Shown here piece by piece: positions 8,102-17,100 of a stretch of 64,000 nt of DNA. Under the pieces are notes generated by a model. That model was not told where the DNA came from. It did not search any database and saw nothing but the letters and a program-made list of their open reading frames with translations. Each line of letters opens with the position of its first letter. Position 1 is the first letter of the stretch. A program made the translations under genes and the position numbers. Source of the DNA: Pseudomonadales bacterium (lineage in GTDB: Bacteria > Pseudomonadota > Gammaproteobacteria > Pseudomonadales > Halieaceae); contig JACKNO010000003.1 in assembly GCA_024234815.1 (NCBI GenBank), positions 186,001-250,000 on the forward strand, read 5' to 3'.

Positions 8102-8536
8102 TGCGTTGGTATGCCGACAATTGTATGGATCGACATGGTTTGAACCAATACCCCGCGAACGGAAAACTCGAGATTTGCTAAATCTTTAGGTTTGTTGGTC
8201 GATGAGAACCGAGCCATTTCTACAACTTTGCAGTTCAACCCCGCTTCACCTTGTGCAATAGGTCTGTACTGCTGTTGGTCGAGCTGGTATTGGAGGGTGA
8301 CGCTTGATACGGCAGCCCTGAACCCTATTATAACCTCAGCCTGAACTCTCGATAGCGACCGTAGCCGCAGCCAAGGTTGCAACCGAGGGAATTGTAAGTG
8401 GCAGACGACGCGAATGGAGCAGCCGACTCCTGGAGTACGGCTACCCAATGGGTAAAAGGTATTGATTTTGAGAGCGGTTGAAACCTGCCTTTCTGCGAGG
8501 TAATGTCTGCAGATTCAATCTGCATACAAGAGCCCC
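8102..8536. other. Intergenic region without recognisable gene
   Basis: About 435 bp between the divergent Mrr-type gene and a small membrane protein gene. No open frame in it has coding character, and I see no RNA gene. It must hold the promoters of both neighbours. Confidence 0.4.
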
Positions 8537-8986
8537 ATGAAGTCATTCCTGAAAATTGTCTTTCGCTTAACTTTGGGAAGCGTACTCATGCTAGCGGTCT
8601 GGTTTTTCCTTTTCAATGTTGCCTCGCGGTTAGTCACTGATATGTTTACTTCCATCACCGATGACATAACGGCAAAACACAAATCCAGGCAGGAGGTTTT
8701 TGCCAACCAGGCAGCACAGGAGAAACAAGCCAATGAGGTGGCTGCCCAGCAGGTGATCAACGGTGCTGCACTCAGTCGTCAGCAGCAGCAAGCCTTTAAT
8801 GCTCAGTACCAGGCGCCAGACGGATGTGAGGTGTACCAGTCAGACCGCCATATGGCCGAGTGCATCAATCACAAGATGCGGGCGAAGCGAGCGTTTGAAC
8901 GCAGTTTTGAACAAGCAGTTGGTAGCGGGCAATCAGACTCACCAAACTTGATTCAGTATTCAGACATCCCCAGCGGCGGCCACTGA
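8537..8986 (+). CDS. Small hypothetical protein with one N-terminal membrane anchor
   Basis: A 149-residue protein with a single transmembrane helix (LTLGSVLMLAVWFFLFNVAS, residues 12-31) followed by a long Gln/Ala-rich, probably coiled-coil stretch (about 45-95, including QAAQEKQANEVAAQQ). A conserved-looking segment with two Cys (DGCEVYQSDRHMAECINHKM) follows, then a low-complexity tail. The two Cys could form a disulfide if this part lies in the periplasm. I do not recognise a family. It sits between the Mrr gene and a dead recombinase and reads like an intact single gene. Confidence 0.6.
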   Translation: MKSFLKIVFRLTLGSVLMLAVWFFLFNVASRLVTDMFTSITDDITAKHKSRQEVFANQAAQEKQANEVAAQQVINGAALSRQQQQAFNAQYQAPDGCEVYQSDRHMAECINHKMRAKRAFERSFEQAVGSGQSDSPNLIQYSDIPSGGH

Positions 8987-9024
8987 TCCTTAACTGACCG
9001 GGCGCTAGCCATTTTGGGGGCATA

Positions 9025-9363
9025 TCAGACAGGGCGCTGGAGATAATCTTGTCGTCTTAGCTCATCGAGGATGTCGTACAGCTTTTGCCGGCTGAAGCCC
9101 AACTCCTTAGCCACCGCCGCTTCTGGCATCCCCTCGGCGACCATCATCACGGCTCGCGTCCGGTCGGCTAGGGAGATTGACGGCTTGCGGCCCATCTTAA
9201 CCCCACGATTCATAGCGCCCCCCCTGCCCTCATTTGTGCGTTCCAGAATGCGCTCCCGCTCGGCCTGAGCTACTGCCACCAGAATGGTGGTCACGATTTT
9301 GCCCTAGCGGGCCATGGTCATCATGAGCGTGAGCGATCGGTAAACCATCTTGCCGCCCTGGCT
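9025..9363 (-). pseudogene. Serine recombinase (resolvase/invertase) remnant
   Basis: The intact 3' part (9025-9294) encodes QAERERILERTNEGR followed by a Hin-type helix-turn-helix (SLADRTRAVMMVAEG to ELGFSRQKLYDILDELRR), the C-terminal DNA-binding end of a Tn3-family resolvase or DNA invertase. Upstream in frame the reading continues with KSQGGKMVYRSLTLMMTMAR, but a TAG stop interrupts it near 9306, and the gene is cut by the IS66-family insertion; a few more codons lie beyond the IS at 12188-12205. The catalytic serine domain is absent. It marks a decayed mobile element. Confidence 0.8.
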
Positions 9364-9371
9364 TTTGAGCA
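9364..9371. repeat. Left 8-bp target-site duplication of the IS66 element
   Basis: TTTGAGCA lies directly before the left terminus at 9372 and is repeated exactly at 12188-12195. Eight base pairs is the standard IS66 target duplication, which fixes both ends of the element. Confidence 0.93.
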
Positions 9372-9454
9372 GTAACCGTCCGGTAAACCCATCTACCCAA
9401 ACACACTGGCCCCGCTAACGTAGGTGCCCACCTATTTTTAAGTGGGCACCTATA

Positions 9455-9814
9455 ATGGATGACGACTCTTCTGCGCCGCGCATCACCAAACCCCGTCGGC
9501 GCTACACACCAGCATTCAAACGCCAGGTTCTCTCTGAAGCCCGCCAGCCAGGCGAGTCCCTGGCCGCCGTCGCGGTACGCCATGGCCTCAATCCCAATAT
9601 GGTCCACAAATGGCGCAAGACGCTTGAGCGGCCGGACCAGGCTGAGTTCCTGCGCCTGCCCGCGCCAGGGAAGTGCACGGCAGCTCCCCACAACGCCGGT
9701 CACAGCGACACCATCCGCATGGAGGTGCCCACACCACAGGGCCAGCTTGTCGTGCACTGGCCGGTACGTCAACTGCCGGAGTCCATAGCCTGGCTCCGGG
9801 CCCTGACGCAGTGA
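9455..9814 (+). CDS. tnpA: IS66-family accessory protein TnpA
   Basis: A 119-residue protein with a helix-turn-helix: RRRYTPAFKRQVLSEARQPG, then VAVRHGLNPNMVHKWRKTLE. This is the IS66/IS3 OrfA-like DNA-binding fold, required for IS66 transposition together with TnpB. The stop codon overlaps the tnpB start by 3 nt. Upstream, an inverted repeat (GGTGCCCAC at 9423-9431, GTGGGCACC at 9442-9450) is followed by TATAATGG, so the ATG sits within or next to a possible -10 box. Confidence 0.9.
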   Translation: MDDDSSAPRITKPRRRYTPAFKRQVLSEARQPGESLAAVAVRHGLNPNMVHKWRKTLERPDQAEFLRLPAPGKCTAAPHNAGHSDTIRMEVPTPQGQLVVHWPVRQLPESIAWLRALTQ

Positions 9815-10146
9815 TCAGAATCGACGAGATCTGGCTCTCCCGAGAGCCACTGGATATGCGGGCCGGCCCGGAGAAGGCGCTGGCACGAGTCATCAACAGC
9901 TTTGGCGAGGCCCGGCCCCATACCGCTTATGTCTTCGCCAACAAGCGTGCCAACCGGGTGAAGGTGCTGATCTGTGACAGCTTCGGGATCTGGCTCGCCG
10001 CACGTCGGCTGCACCAGGGTCGCTTCGTCTGGACCCAGCTTAGAACGGGTAAGGCGGTGTCGATTGATGCCGGGCAACTGGAAGCGCTGGTTGCCGGGCT
10101 GCCGTGGCAATACGCGGCGGCGGACTTTGTCATCGACCGGCAGTAA
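9811..10146 (+). CDS. tnpB: IS66-family accessory protein TnpB (Orf2)
   Basis: A 111-residue protein starting at GTG within the GTGA overlap with the tnpA stop, a translational coupling typical of IS66. Family features: REPLDMRAGPEKALARVI near the start, AYVFANKRANRVKVLICDSFGIWLAARRLHQGRF in the middle, and a tail of about 20 residues after QLEALVAGLPW. Intact. The function in transposition is not well understood. Confidence 0.9.
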   Translation: MIRIDEIWLSREPLDMRAGPEKALARVINSFGEARPHTAYVFANKRANRVKVLICDSFGIWLAARRLHQGRFVWTQLRTGKAVSIDAGQLEALVAGLPWQYAAADFVIDRQ

Positions 10147-10225
10147 ATAACACCACGATCGCGCCAGTGGGTCTACGGAATTATTGTCCGTAGCCATCAC
10201 ACCAGCCCGGTGGCACACTGTGTCC

Positions 10226-11827
10226 ATGCGCTCGTCGGTCGACCTCAATCAGCTCTCGGAAGCCCAGCTTCGCGACATGGCGGCGCAGATGCTGAACCAG
10301 CTCAGCGAGAAGGATGCGCAGCTGGCGGAGAGGGAAACTCGCCTGGCTGAAAAGGACGCCAGCCTCATTGAGCGTGACGAGGCCATCCGTCGTTACCGCG
10401 TCCGCAATGAGCAGCTCACTCACGAGATCGCGCTACTCAGGCGCCACCGCTTCGGCAAGCGCGGTGAGGGTGTCAGCCGGCAGCAGTACAGCCTGCTTGA
10501 GGACCTGGTGGACGAGGACACGGCCGCCATCGAGCAGGAACTGGAGCGGCTGGCCGAGACTCACAAGCCGCCGCAGGCCAAACCCCGTACCCCGAAGCGT
10601 CGCTCCCTGCCACCGCAGCTGCCACGCACCGAAATCCACCACGAACCGGAGTCCACAACCTGCGGCTGTGGCTGCCAGCTCACCCGCATCGGTGAGGATG
10701 TCAGCGAGAAGCTGGATTATGAACCCGGCCAGTTCTCAGTGGAACGCCATATCCGCGGCAAGTGGGCCTGCCGGCAGTGTGAAACCGTCACCCAGGCACC
10801 GGTGGCGCCGCACGTCATTGACAAGGGCATCCCGACCACCAACCTGCTGGCGCAGGTGCTGATCAGCAAGTACGCGGATCACCAGCCGCTGTACCGGCAG
10901 GAAAAGATCTACGCCCGCGCCGGGGTGGAACTGCCGCGCTCCACGCTGGCGGACTGGGTCGGTCGCTGTGGGTTGGAACTGGCCCCACTGGTAGGGCATT
11001 TGCGCAATCGATTACTGGAACACCCCGTCCTGCACGCCGACGAGACGCCGGTGCCGATGCTCTCGCCGGGCAAGAAGCGCACGCATCGGGCCTATGTCTG
11101 GGCGTATGCGACGACCCGTTACGCCCCGATCCAGGGTGTGGTCTACGACTTCCAGCCCTCGCGGGCCGGCCAGACGTCCCGGGACTTCCTGGCCAACTGG
11201 CGCGGCAAGCTGGTTTGCGACGACTATGCGGGCTACAAGGCAGGCTTTGCCAATGGCATCACCGAGGTCGGCTGCTGGGCGCATGCCCGGCGCAAGTTCC
11301 ACGAACTGCTGGAGCAGAACCAGAGCCCGATTGCCGAGAAGGCGTTGAATTATATCGGCACGCTCTACGTTATCGAGCGAGAAGCGGCCGACCTGCCGCC
11401 CGACAAGCGGCGACGGCTGCGCGAGATGCAGGCGCGGCCCATCGTGGACACGTTACGCGACTGGCTGGTGGGACAACGATCGCAGTTGACTAACGGCACA
11501 CGAACGGCGAAGGCGATTGATTACAGTCTCAAACGCTGGGCGGCGCTGGTTCGCTACCTTGATGACGGCAACCTGCCCATCGACAACAACTGGGTGGAAA
11601 ACCAGATCCGGCCCTGGGCACTGGGACGATCCAACTGGCTGTTTGCCGGCTCCCTGCGCAGCGGTCAGCGGGCTGCCAATGTGATGAGCCTGATCCAGTC
11701 GGCCAAAATCAATAGCCTTGATCCGCAGGCTTACCTGCGCGATGTGCTGGAGCGGCTACCGACCGCACGGCTATCTGGCCTTGACGACCTCCTGCCGCAT
11801 AACTGGACGCCGACAATCAAGGTGTAA
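10226..11827 (+). CDS. tnpC: IS66-family transposase TnpC
   Basis: A 533-residue DDE transposase. An N-terminal coiled coil (NQLSEKDAQLAERETRLAEK and following) leads to a zinc-binding domain with CGCGC and ACRQCE. The catalytic region shows LHADETPVPM (Asp), KLVCDDYAGYKAGF (Asp) and the conserved NNWVENQIRPWALGRSNWLF (Glu). I took ATG 10226 rather than the upstream GTG at 10184 because the coiled coil begins at this Met. The last 331 bp recur as part of a direct duplication immediately downstream. Confidence 0.92.
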   Translation: MRSSVDLNQLSEAQLRDMAAQMLNQLSEKDAQLAERETRLAEKDASLIERDEAIRRYRVRNEQLTHEIALLRRHRFGKRGEGVSRQQYSLLEDLVDEDTAAIEQELERLAETHKPPQAKPRTPKRRSLPPQLPRTEIHHEPESTTCGCGCQLTRIGEDVSEKLDYEPGQFSVERHIRGKWACRQCETVTQAPVAPHVIDKGIPTTNLLAQVLISKYADHQPLYRQEKIYARAGVELPRSTLADWVGRCGLELAPLVGHLRNRLLEHPVLHADETPVPMLSPGKKRTHRAYVWAYATTRYAPIQGVVYDFQPSRAGQTSRDFLANWRGKLVCDDYAGYKAGFANGITEVGCWAHARRKFHELLEQNQSPIAEKALNYIGTLYVIEREAADLPPDKRRRLREMQARPIVDTLRDWLVGQRSQLTNGTRTAKAIDYSLKRWAALVRYLDDGNLPIDNNWVENQIRPWALGRSNWLFAGSLRSGQRAANVMSLIQSAKINSLDPQAYLRDVLERLPTARLSGLDDLLPHNWTPTIKV

Positions 11828-12187
11828 TCACCGGACGCTTACACACGAACGGCGAAGGCGATTGATTACAGTCTCAAACGCTGGGCGGCGCTGGTTCGCT
11901 ACCTTGATGACGGCAACCTGCCCATCGACAACAACTGGGTGGAAAACCAGATCCGGCCCTGGGCACTGGGACGATCCAACTGGCTGTTTGCCGGCTCCCT
12001 GCGCAGCGGTCAGCGGGCTGCCAATGTGATGAGCCTGATCCAGTCGGCCAAAATCAATAGCCTTGATCCGCAGGCTTACCTGCGCGATGTGCTGGAGCGG
12101 CTACCGACCGCACGGCTATCTGGCCTTGACGACCTCCTGCCGCATAACTGGACGCCGACAATCAAGGTGTAATCACCGGACGCTTAC
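11497..12187 (+). repeat. 345-bp tandem duplication of the IS66 right end
   Basis: Sequence 11497-11842 recurs at 11842-12187 with an offset of exactly 345 bp; I see no difference between the copies. The repeat starts at CACACGAACGGCGAAGGCG inside tnpC and ends at the terminal CTTAC of the IS, so the element now has two right inverted repeats. Likely origin: slippage or recombination at a short match between the CAC within tnpC and the terminus. Confidence 0.95.
11842..12172 (+). pseudogene. Duplicated 3' fragment of IS66 tnpC
   Basis: The second copy of the tandem duplication repeats the final roughly 110 codons of tnpC, from TRTAKAIDYSLKRWAALVRY through the Glu motif NNWVENQIRPWALGR to the normal stop. 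It has no start or catalytic Asp residues and cannot encode a transposase. An internal ATG-started frame from 11939 exists but is only this fragment. Confidence 0.92.
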
Positions 12188-12195
12188 TTTGAGCA
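12188..12195. repeat. Right 8-bp target-site duplication of the IS66 element
   Basis: TTTGAGCA, identical to 9364-9371. Beyond it the interrupted recombinase frame resumes on the minus strand for only a few codons. Confidence 0.93.
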
Positions 12196-12202
12196 GGACG
12201 AT

Positions 12203-12230
12203 GGTGTCCACCTAAATCGAAGTGGACACC
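12203..12230. repeat. Inverted repeat matching the tnpA leader of the IS66 element
   Basis: GGTGTCCAC (12203-12211) and GTGGACACC (12222-12230) form a hairpin with a 10-bp spacer and are followed by TATTATGG. The IS66 tnpA leader has the same geometry (9423-9431 and 9442-9450, spacer 10 bp, followed by TATAATGG). This is probably the decayed left end of a related IS, with no transposase left. Confidence 0.55.
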
Positions 12231-12294
12231 TATTATGGAGTTACCAGGCGAGATTGGACCACTTCATCGTGACCCTTGCCGTCCTGTTACGCAC

Positions 12295-13065
12295 TTATAT
12301 ATTTAGTGCGGACTCTACAGATCGCTGGGCCATTTCGCTCCAGCGTGCCCGCGGGTGTCCAGCTTTCTCACCTAACCACTGTGGAATCAAAGCCCCTTGG
12401 GATGCGAAGTGTTCAACGTGCACCACCGTGATCTTGCCATCGGTGTAAGACACATCATTCAACTTCTTCCAAGGTCCTGGTCGAATATTCTGATAAAGCT
12501 TATAAGCTTCATTGACATAGTTCAGCTTGGTTCCCAACCCAAACATTACAACCAGCCTTGTCTCATCTGGGAGATGTTTTAGGTATTCCTGTGTACAGTT
12601 TGTAGCAACTTTTCTCCCAAAATCGCTGGCGACGAACTTATCCAGCATACCTCCACCTGAACCTTTCCAGTTTTGAGATTTCTCCATGAATTGCTCGACA
12701 GTGCAGCGAACCAGTGACCCGAAATGAAATCTCCCATTCGGATCTGCAATAATCTCATCTACTTTGTGCTTCAGGCGCTCGGGATCTAGCTGTTCCAGTA
12801 ATCCTACGCGGGCAAGAATTTTGCCCACATTGAGCCTGCTGCCTTTATAGGCAATTTGGTTATGAGGCGCTGCTGCCATGGCCCCTGCCTGGGTTGGGCC
12901 TTTCGAAAAGCCCAGAATCACGACCTCGGGGGTGGAGCTACCCCAGGCCAAGGGATTTGCGGTTATACGCCAGTTTCCAACAGTCTCTTTTGTTGCATCA
13001 AAAACCACTTCGCCGCTATAGCAACGACTGCACTCTATCCTTCCGTGAGCGGGTAAGCAGCCCAT
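12295..13065 (-). CDS. Unknown protein, possibly uracil-DNA-glycosylase-like fold, last gene of the Druantia operon
   Basis: A 256-residue cytoplasmic protein of no family I can name with confidence. The N-terminus has a CSRCYSGE cysteine pair. EVVILGFSKGPTQAGAMAAAP (about 47-67) after a Trp/Gly turn looks like the motif A strand-loop of UDG-superfamily enzymes, and VVHVEHFASQGALIPQWLGE near residue 215 lies where UDGs keep the late His-containing loop. Both comparisons are by eye. It is the fourth gene of a minus-strand run, 95 bp after the HNH gene, so it is probably co-transcribed with druH-druE. If real, it might remove or recognise modified bases. Confidence 0.5.
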   Translation of the reverse strand: MGCLPAHGRIECSRCYSGEVVFDATKETVGNWRITANPLAWGSSTPEVVILGFSKGPTQAGAMAAAPHNQIAYKGSRLNVGKILARVGLLEQLDPERLKHKVDEIIADPNGRFHFGSLVRCTVEQFMEKSQNWKGSGGGMLDKFVASDFGRKVATNCTQEYLKHLPDETRLVVMFGLGTKLNYVNEAYKLYQNIRPGPWKKLNDVSYTDGKITVVHVEHFASQGALIPQWLGEKAGHPRARWSEMAQRSVESALNI

Positions 13066-13160
13066 GTTTCAACCTCTTATTATTGAAGAGTATTTCTATA
13101 CGTTTTTCACATAATAGAAAAGTGTTATTCCTAATAAAATAGCCTTACGCCCACTCCCAA

Positions 13161-14120
13161 TCATTGAAGAAGCAGAAACTCCCTATGCCATTGCAGGAAG
13201 GCCTTCTGGCCGCTCGAAAATTGACCAACGTTAGTCAATTCCAGAGGAATTTTCATTCGGCTAATCGATTCTAGGTGCGCCACCGGGGAAATGAGTAGGT
13301 CACCATTATCCTCAAAGCTAATAAATCCTTTATCGAAGAGGTGGTCCACCGTTGGCGTTAGCATAAAGCCATTTTCTGGGTCCAATCGCTCACTATTCGT
13401 ACAATCCCGCCAGGGCTTAGTATGGCTAGCAATTAGGTGGTTTGGCCTGTCTACACGGGTCACGCGACAGGCCCTCTCCAGGTTCAGCAACCGGTCCCGA
13501 TACTTCCCTTGGCCGCGGCGGGCCAATACCAGAGCAGACCTCTCGGTCTCTTCGATGGTGTCGTCCGTGGCAATCTGTTCCTCTACCCTGTTTTCCCAGT
13601 CGACGAGATTTTCGTACGATCGGTCACGGCTCGCTTCCATCATATAGTTGCCCTGAACCAGTGCTACGACCCAGCCATCCAGCAGGTGGGCGAGTGCCAA
13701 AGCAAAGTCCCTCGATACATGAAAGAGGTAGCTCTCATTAGCGAAGCCGGACTGGCTCTTCAGTGGCGAGTGCCTGACGGGGAGGAAATCCCTCAAAACA
13801 TTGATGTGATTGATGGTTCTAACGGGAATCGCTAACTCCTTGAAGTCAACATCTACCCGCCACCCTGCTTCAGCCCAATTCAGGCCGGCTGCTCCAAACT
13901 CAGATGGTTTCGGGAATTCGTAACAGTAGGACTTCACTACCCCAACCGCTTTGAGCAAAGCGTTGGCGTAAGAGAATACAATGTCCCCAGGGACTAGTTT
14001 GCGCATCAAATCATAGGGTCGGATATGGCGTCCCGCGGCATTCAGCTTAGGCGACCACATATAGCCGCCGGGAACTTCGTAGCTATATGTTTGTTTTTGG
14101 TTAACCCACCAATAGTTCAT
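13161..14120 (-). CDS. HNH endonuclease with EVE/PUA-like N-terminal domain (type IV restriction-like)
   Basis: A 319-residue protein. The N-terminal 140 residues (NYWWVNQKQTYSYEV, then DLMRKLVPGDIVFSYANALLKAVGVV) resemble EVE/PUA-like modified-base readers, where a Trp-rich opening and a GDxVF strand are usual. The C-terminal HNH_2-type domain begins at ACRVTRVDRPNHLIASHTKP (about 212-231) and includes LDPENGFMLTPTVDHLFDKGFI, with His/Asn/His metal and catalytic residues. Such reader-nuclease fusions cut DNA with modified cytosines. It starts 23 bp after druE on the same strand and so looks like an added effector of the Druantia operon. Confidence 0.75.
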   Translation of the reverse strand: MNYWWVNQKQTYSYEVPGGYMWSPKLNAAGRHIRPYDLMRKLVPGDIVFSYANALLKAVGVVKSYCYEFPKPSEFGAAGLNWAEAGWRVDVDFKELAIPVRTINHINVLRDFLPVRHSPLKSQSGFANESYLFHVSRDFALALAHLLDGWVVALVQGNYMMEASRDRSYENLVDWENRVEEQIATDDTIEETERSALVLARRGQGKYRDRLLNLERACRVTRVDRPNHLIASHTKPWRDCTNSERLDPENGFMLTPTVDHLFDKGFISFEDNGDLLISPVAHLESISRMKIPLELTNVGQFSSGQKAFLQWHREFLLLQ

Positions 14121-14143
14121 TACAGATTCTCATTACTCACGTA

Positions 14144-17100
14144 CTACCGCTGCCGGACTTTCACAAAAATTTGTGTTGGGTGCTGTTTACCATAGTGAAC
14201 CTTGAGATTGGCAATAGAATCGTACATTCGCTGCACCTGATCGCCTGTACTGGCACTATGATCGAACCAACCCGGTCCACGACCATCAATTTTCCAGCAA
14301 CCCATGCCGTGGTCAAATCGAACCACTGCGGTCTTTTTGTTTTCCCAGGTTATTTTCAGAAAGCGACCATGGGGCATCTCTCGCACAGGATTGATGTGCA
14401 CATTATTGGTTATACCCATATCCGTGAAATAACGCTCGCAAACATCTCGCTTAACCTTATTGTCACGCCAATCGGCATCGAAACCCCGATAGTTGCCTTC
14501 AGATATTTTGTCGCCCGTAATAAGACTGAAGGGAGAGTCACCCCATTGGTCGGCGGTTATTTTCCTCAATGCTTCAACTAGCTCACCTAGCAATAGTAGA
14601 GACAGAGGGGAAGATATGTAGCAATCTGAATAGGACACCCGTGTAATCGGTGTATCTTGCTTGAATGCTTGGGCCAGGTCGGGACTGGAGTTGACGATCT
14701 CGGTCCAAATTTTCTTACCAAACTGACCTAGGGCTCCATCGCACTCGATCGATAAATCTATCTCAATATCGCCCACTGTCGTTTTTGGTCGCATTGAAAT
14801 CAGATCGATTGGGTTGCCTTTCGCCACCGGCAGCTCTGTCGTGGAGACTAAAATTGCATCCTCGAGACTCCACCAGTTTTGAGCCGGAATACTGCAACTT
14901 GATTCCGGCGTACCGTAGGTCGTCACGACTTCACCAGCATTGACCTGTGCCAATACCTGCCCCGCCGATATGAGCTGATGCCCCTGCTGCCCCAAACATG
15001 AGAGCTCAATGCCAAAGTTGTGAAGCGCCAATAGATCCTCTTTATGTATATCGCTCAAATCATCGAACTGATTACTAGGCAAAACTAGCTCGACTCGATC
15101 GTAAAGACTTCGAGCATTGAGACACGACTGCTTGAGTTGTGATGCGTCGATATTCCAGTCGGCTAACTTCCCACTGGCAAATATCTTGAGCACAGATCCC
15201 CCTCTGCTGGATGCCGATACCAACTCCGCACCAATCGGTTCGTAGCACGCTCGTGTGGTTGGCCCGAAAATCTGAGCATCGTCCGGCAAGCGCACATATG
15301 GGCTTATCGAATCAATAAATTGGGCCGCCTTGTGGCGATTCATCACATCGGTATGAAATCGGGTATCGAAGCCAAGAAGACAAGATTGACAGGCTGTCTC
15401 GCACGAATCAGGGCACTCCAGATACTCACGAGAGCGCAGTATCATCTCAGGAAAGTAGCGAACCGCAGATGAGGAGAATCCGGCTCCTCCTGAACTTTTA
15501 TCGAATAAAACTATGCACGCAACCGGATAGTCGCAGCCCGGTAGCGCACTTGGCTTCACCATGTAGCCCATCTCATCGACATTGATACCTTGGATATCTG
15601 CAAGTGCTTGACGTAAAACTACCGCTAAGGTCCAGGAAAGCGAATCCCCCCTATCATGTTTCAAATATGAGCCGTCACCGGGATGCTTCAAATTTAGTTC
15701 AAAGACATCGGTCTGGTTAGTGGCGCCTAGATGCACAGACGCTTTTATAGCGTATGGTTCATCCGCACTCTCACAGTGAGCTGATGCCTCCGGGCCTGGC
15801 TTTCCCTGGAGACGGGTATGCGACTTACCTGGTTGTAAATCCCGCGGGAAATCGCCTTCTGCGGTCATTGATTCGGCGCGACCGCATCGTAAGCAAACCG
15901 CATAGCCCTTGGCGTGCTCGCCAGAAGAGCGATGAAAGATGTGGCCCTCAGCGCTAGTTCGATAGGTACCCAGAACTGGGTTAAACAATGTGTGGAGATC
16001 TGAGCCGGCAGACACCCATGGATCCTGTATCGGAATGAATGATTGTGATGAAATATCGGTGGTTGGGGAGCTATAGAAATCTACAGCGAAACCCTCTGGC
16101 TCAATGAATTCTATAATATTTTCGTCTTTCAGATCCGTGCCGCAATCACCGCATTTTTGATCGAAAACGGAACCGGAGTCCTGTCCTATTGCGCCGCACT
16201 TATGACAGCGCCACTCCACGAGCATTCTCTGAGGTGCGCTGAAGTCCTCATTGGGTGCAAATTTGTTCATCAAAATGCCAGATGACCTATAACTCAAGCC
16301 ATCAAGCACTAGCTGTGCACCAGGGGCATATTCGCGTAGGGCTGTAGGTAGGTCTCGCGAAGGTCTTTCTCTAAGCCGCATATTGTTATCAACACGACCT
16401 GAGTCTTTAACATATTTCCCGCGCTTAAAGTCACCAATTGAGTAGTGATCGAAAGTCACAATTCCGGAAGGGAAACCATAACCAGGCAAGAATGCTTTGG
16501 CAGCCAGCTCAGATAGCAAGTAGTCATTACCCATGCTTCGGAGATCAAACTCGACCTTACGCCGAAAAGGATCCTTTTCGCTTAGAGCCTGGATCTGAGC
16601 CAATTGCTCCTTTAGCTCTAGATAGCCTGGGAGCCACAATTTTCGAGCAGAACCGAGTGCTATAATCGCTCTACTTATAATTTCAGGTATTTGCACACTC
16701 GCCAATACGCTTCCCTTCAGGACACTGGTCAGCCCAGCGTGTAGCTCATCTGGAAGGCCTCCCGCGCGCAACGACTCTAGCCAGCGGAGCATCTTTTCCG
16801 CAGGAGCGTCATGTTGCTCTTCGGCGGTAAAGAACCATTCACATGTGAGGCTTGTAACAGCCGTCTCCGTAACTTTCATAACGCCATTCAGCCAGCGGGA
16901 TAAAAGAAGAGAATGCACGTGCCGCTGCACGATACGCTCACTATTCAAGGAAATGTAGGGCGCCGGTATAGACGTTACAAAAGGCCAGATTGGATTCCTA
17001 AACACCGCCCGTTCATGCGGATTATCTTTACAGATCGAGAAGGCCATAGCTTGGGTTTCACCTCGCCGACCAGCTCGACCCGCTCTCTGCAGGTAGTTCG

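Larger units (their letters stand above)
9372..12187 (+). mobile_element. IS66-family insertion sequence with a tandemly duplicated right end
   Basis: A complete IS66 element carrying tnpA, tnpB and tnpC in the usual order. The left terminus is GTAACCGTCCGGTAAACC; the right terminus on the minus strand is GTAAGCGTCCGGTGATTA, giving the family's GTAA start and a shared CGTCCGGT. The target duplication TTTGAGCA brackets 9372-12187, so the duplicated right end (11842-12187) was already part of the transposing unit or arose without disturbing the flank. It interrupts the recombinase remnant. Confidence 0.93.
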
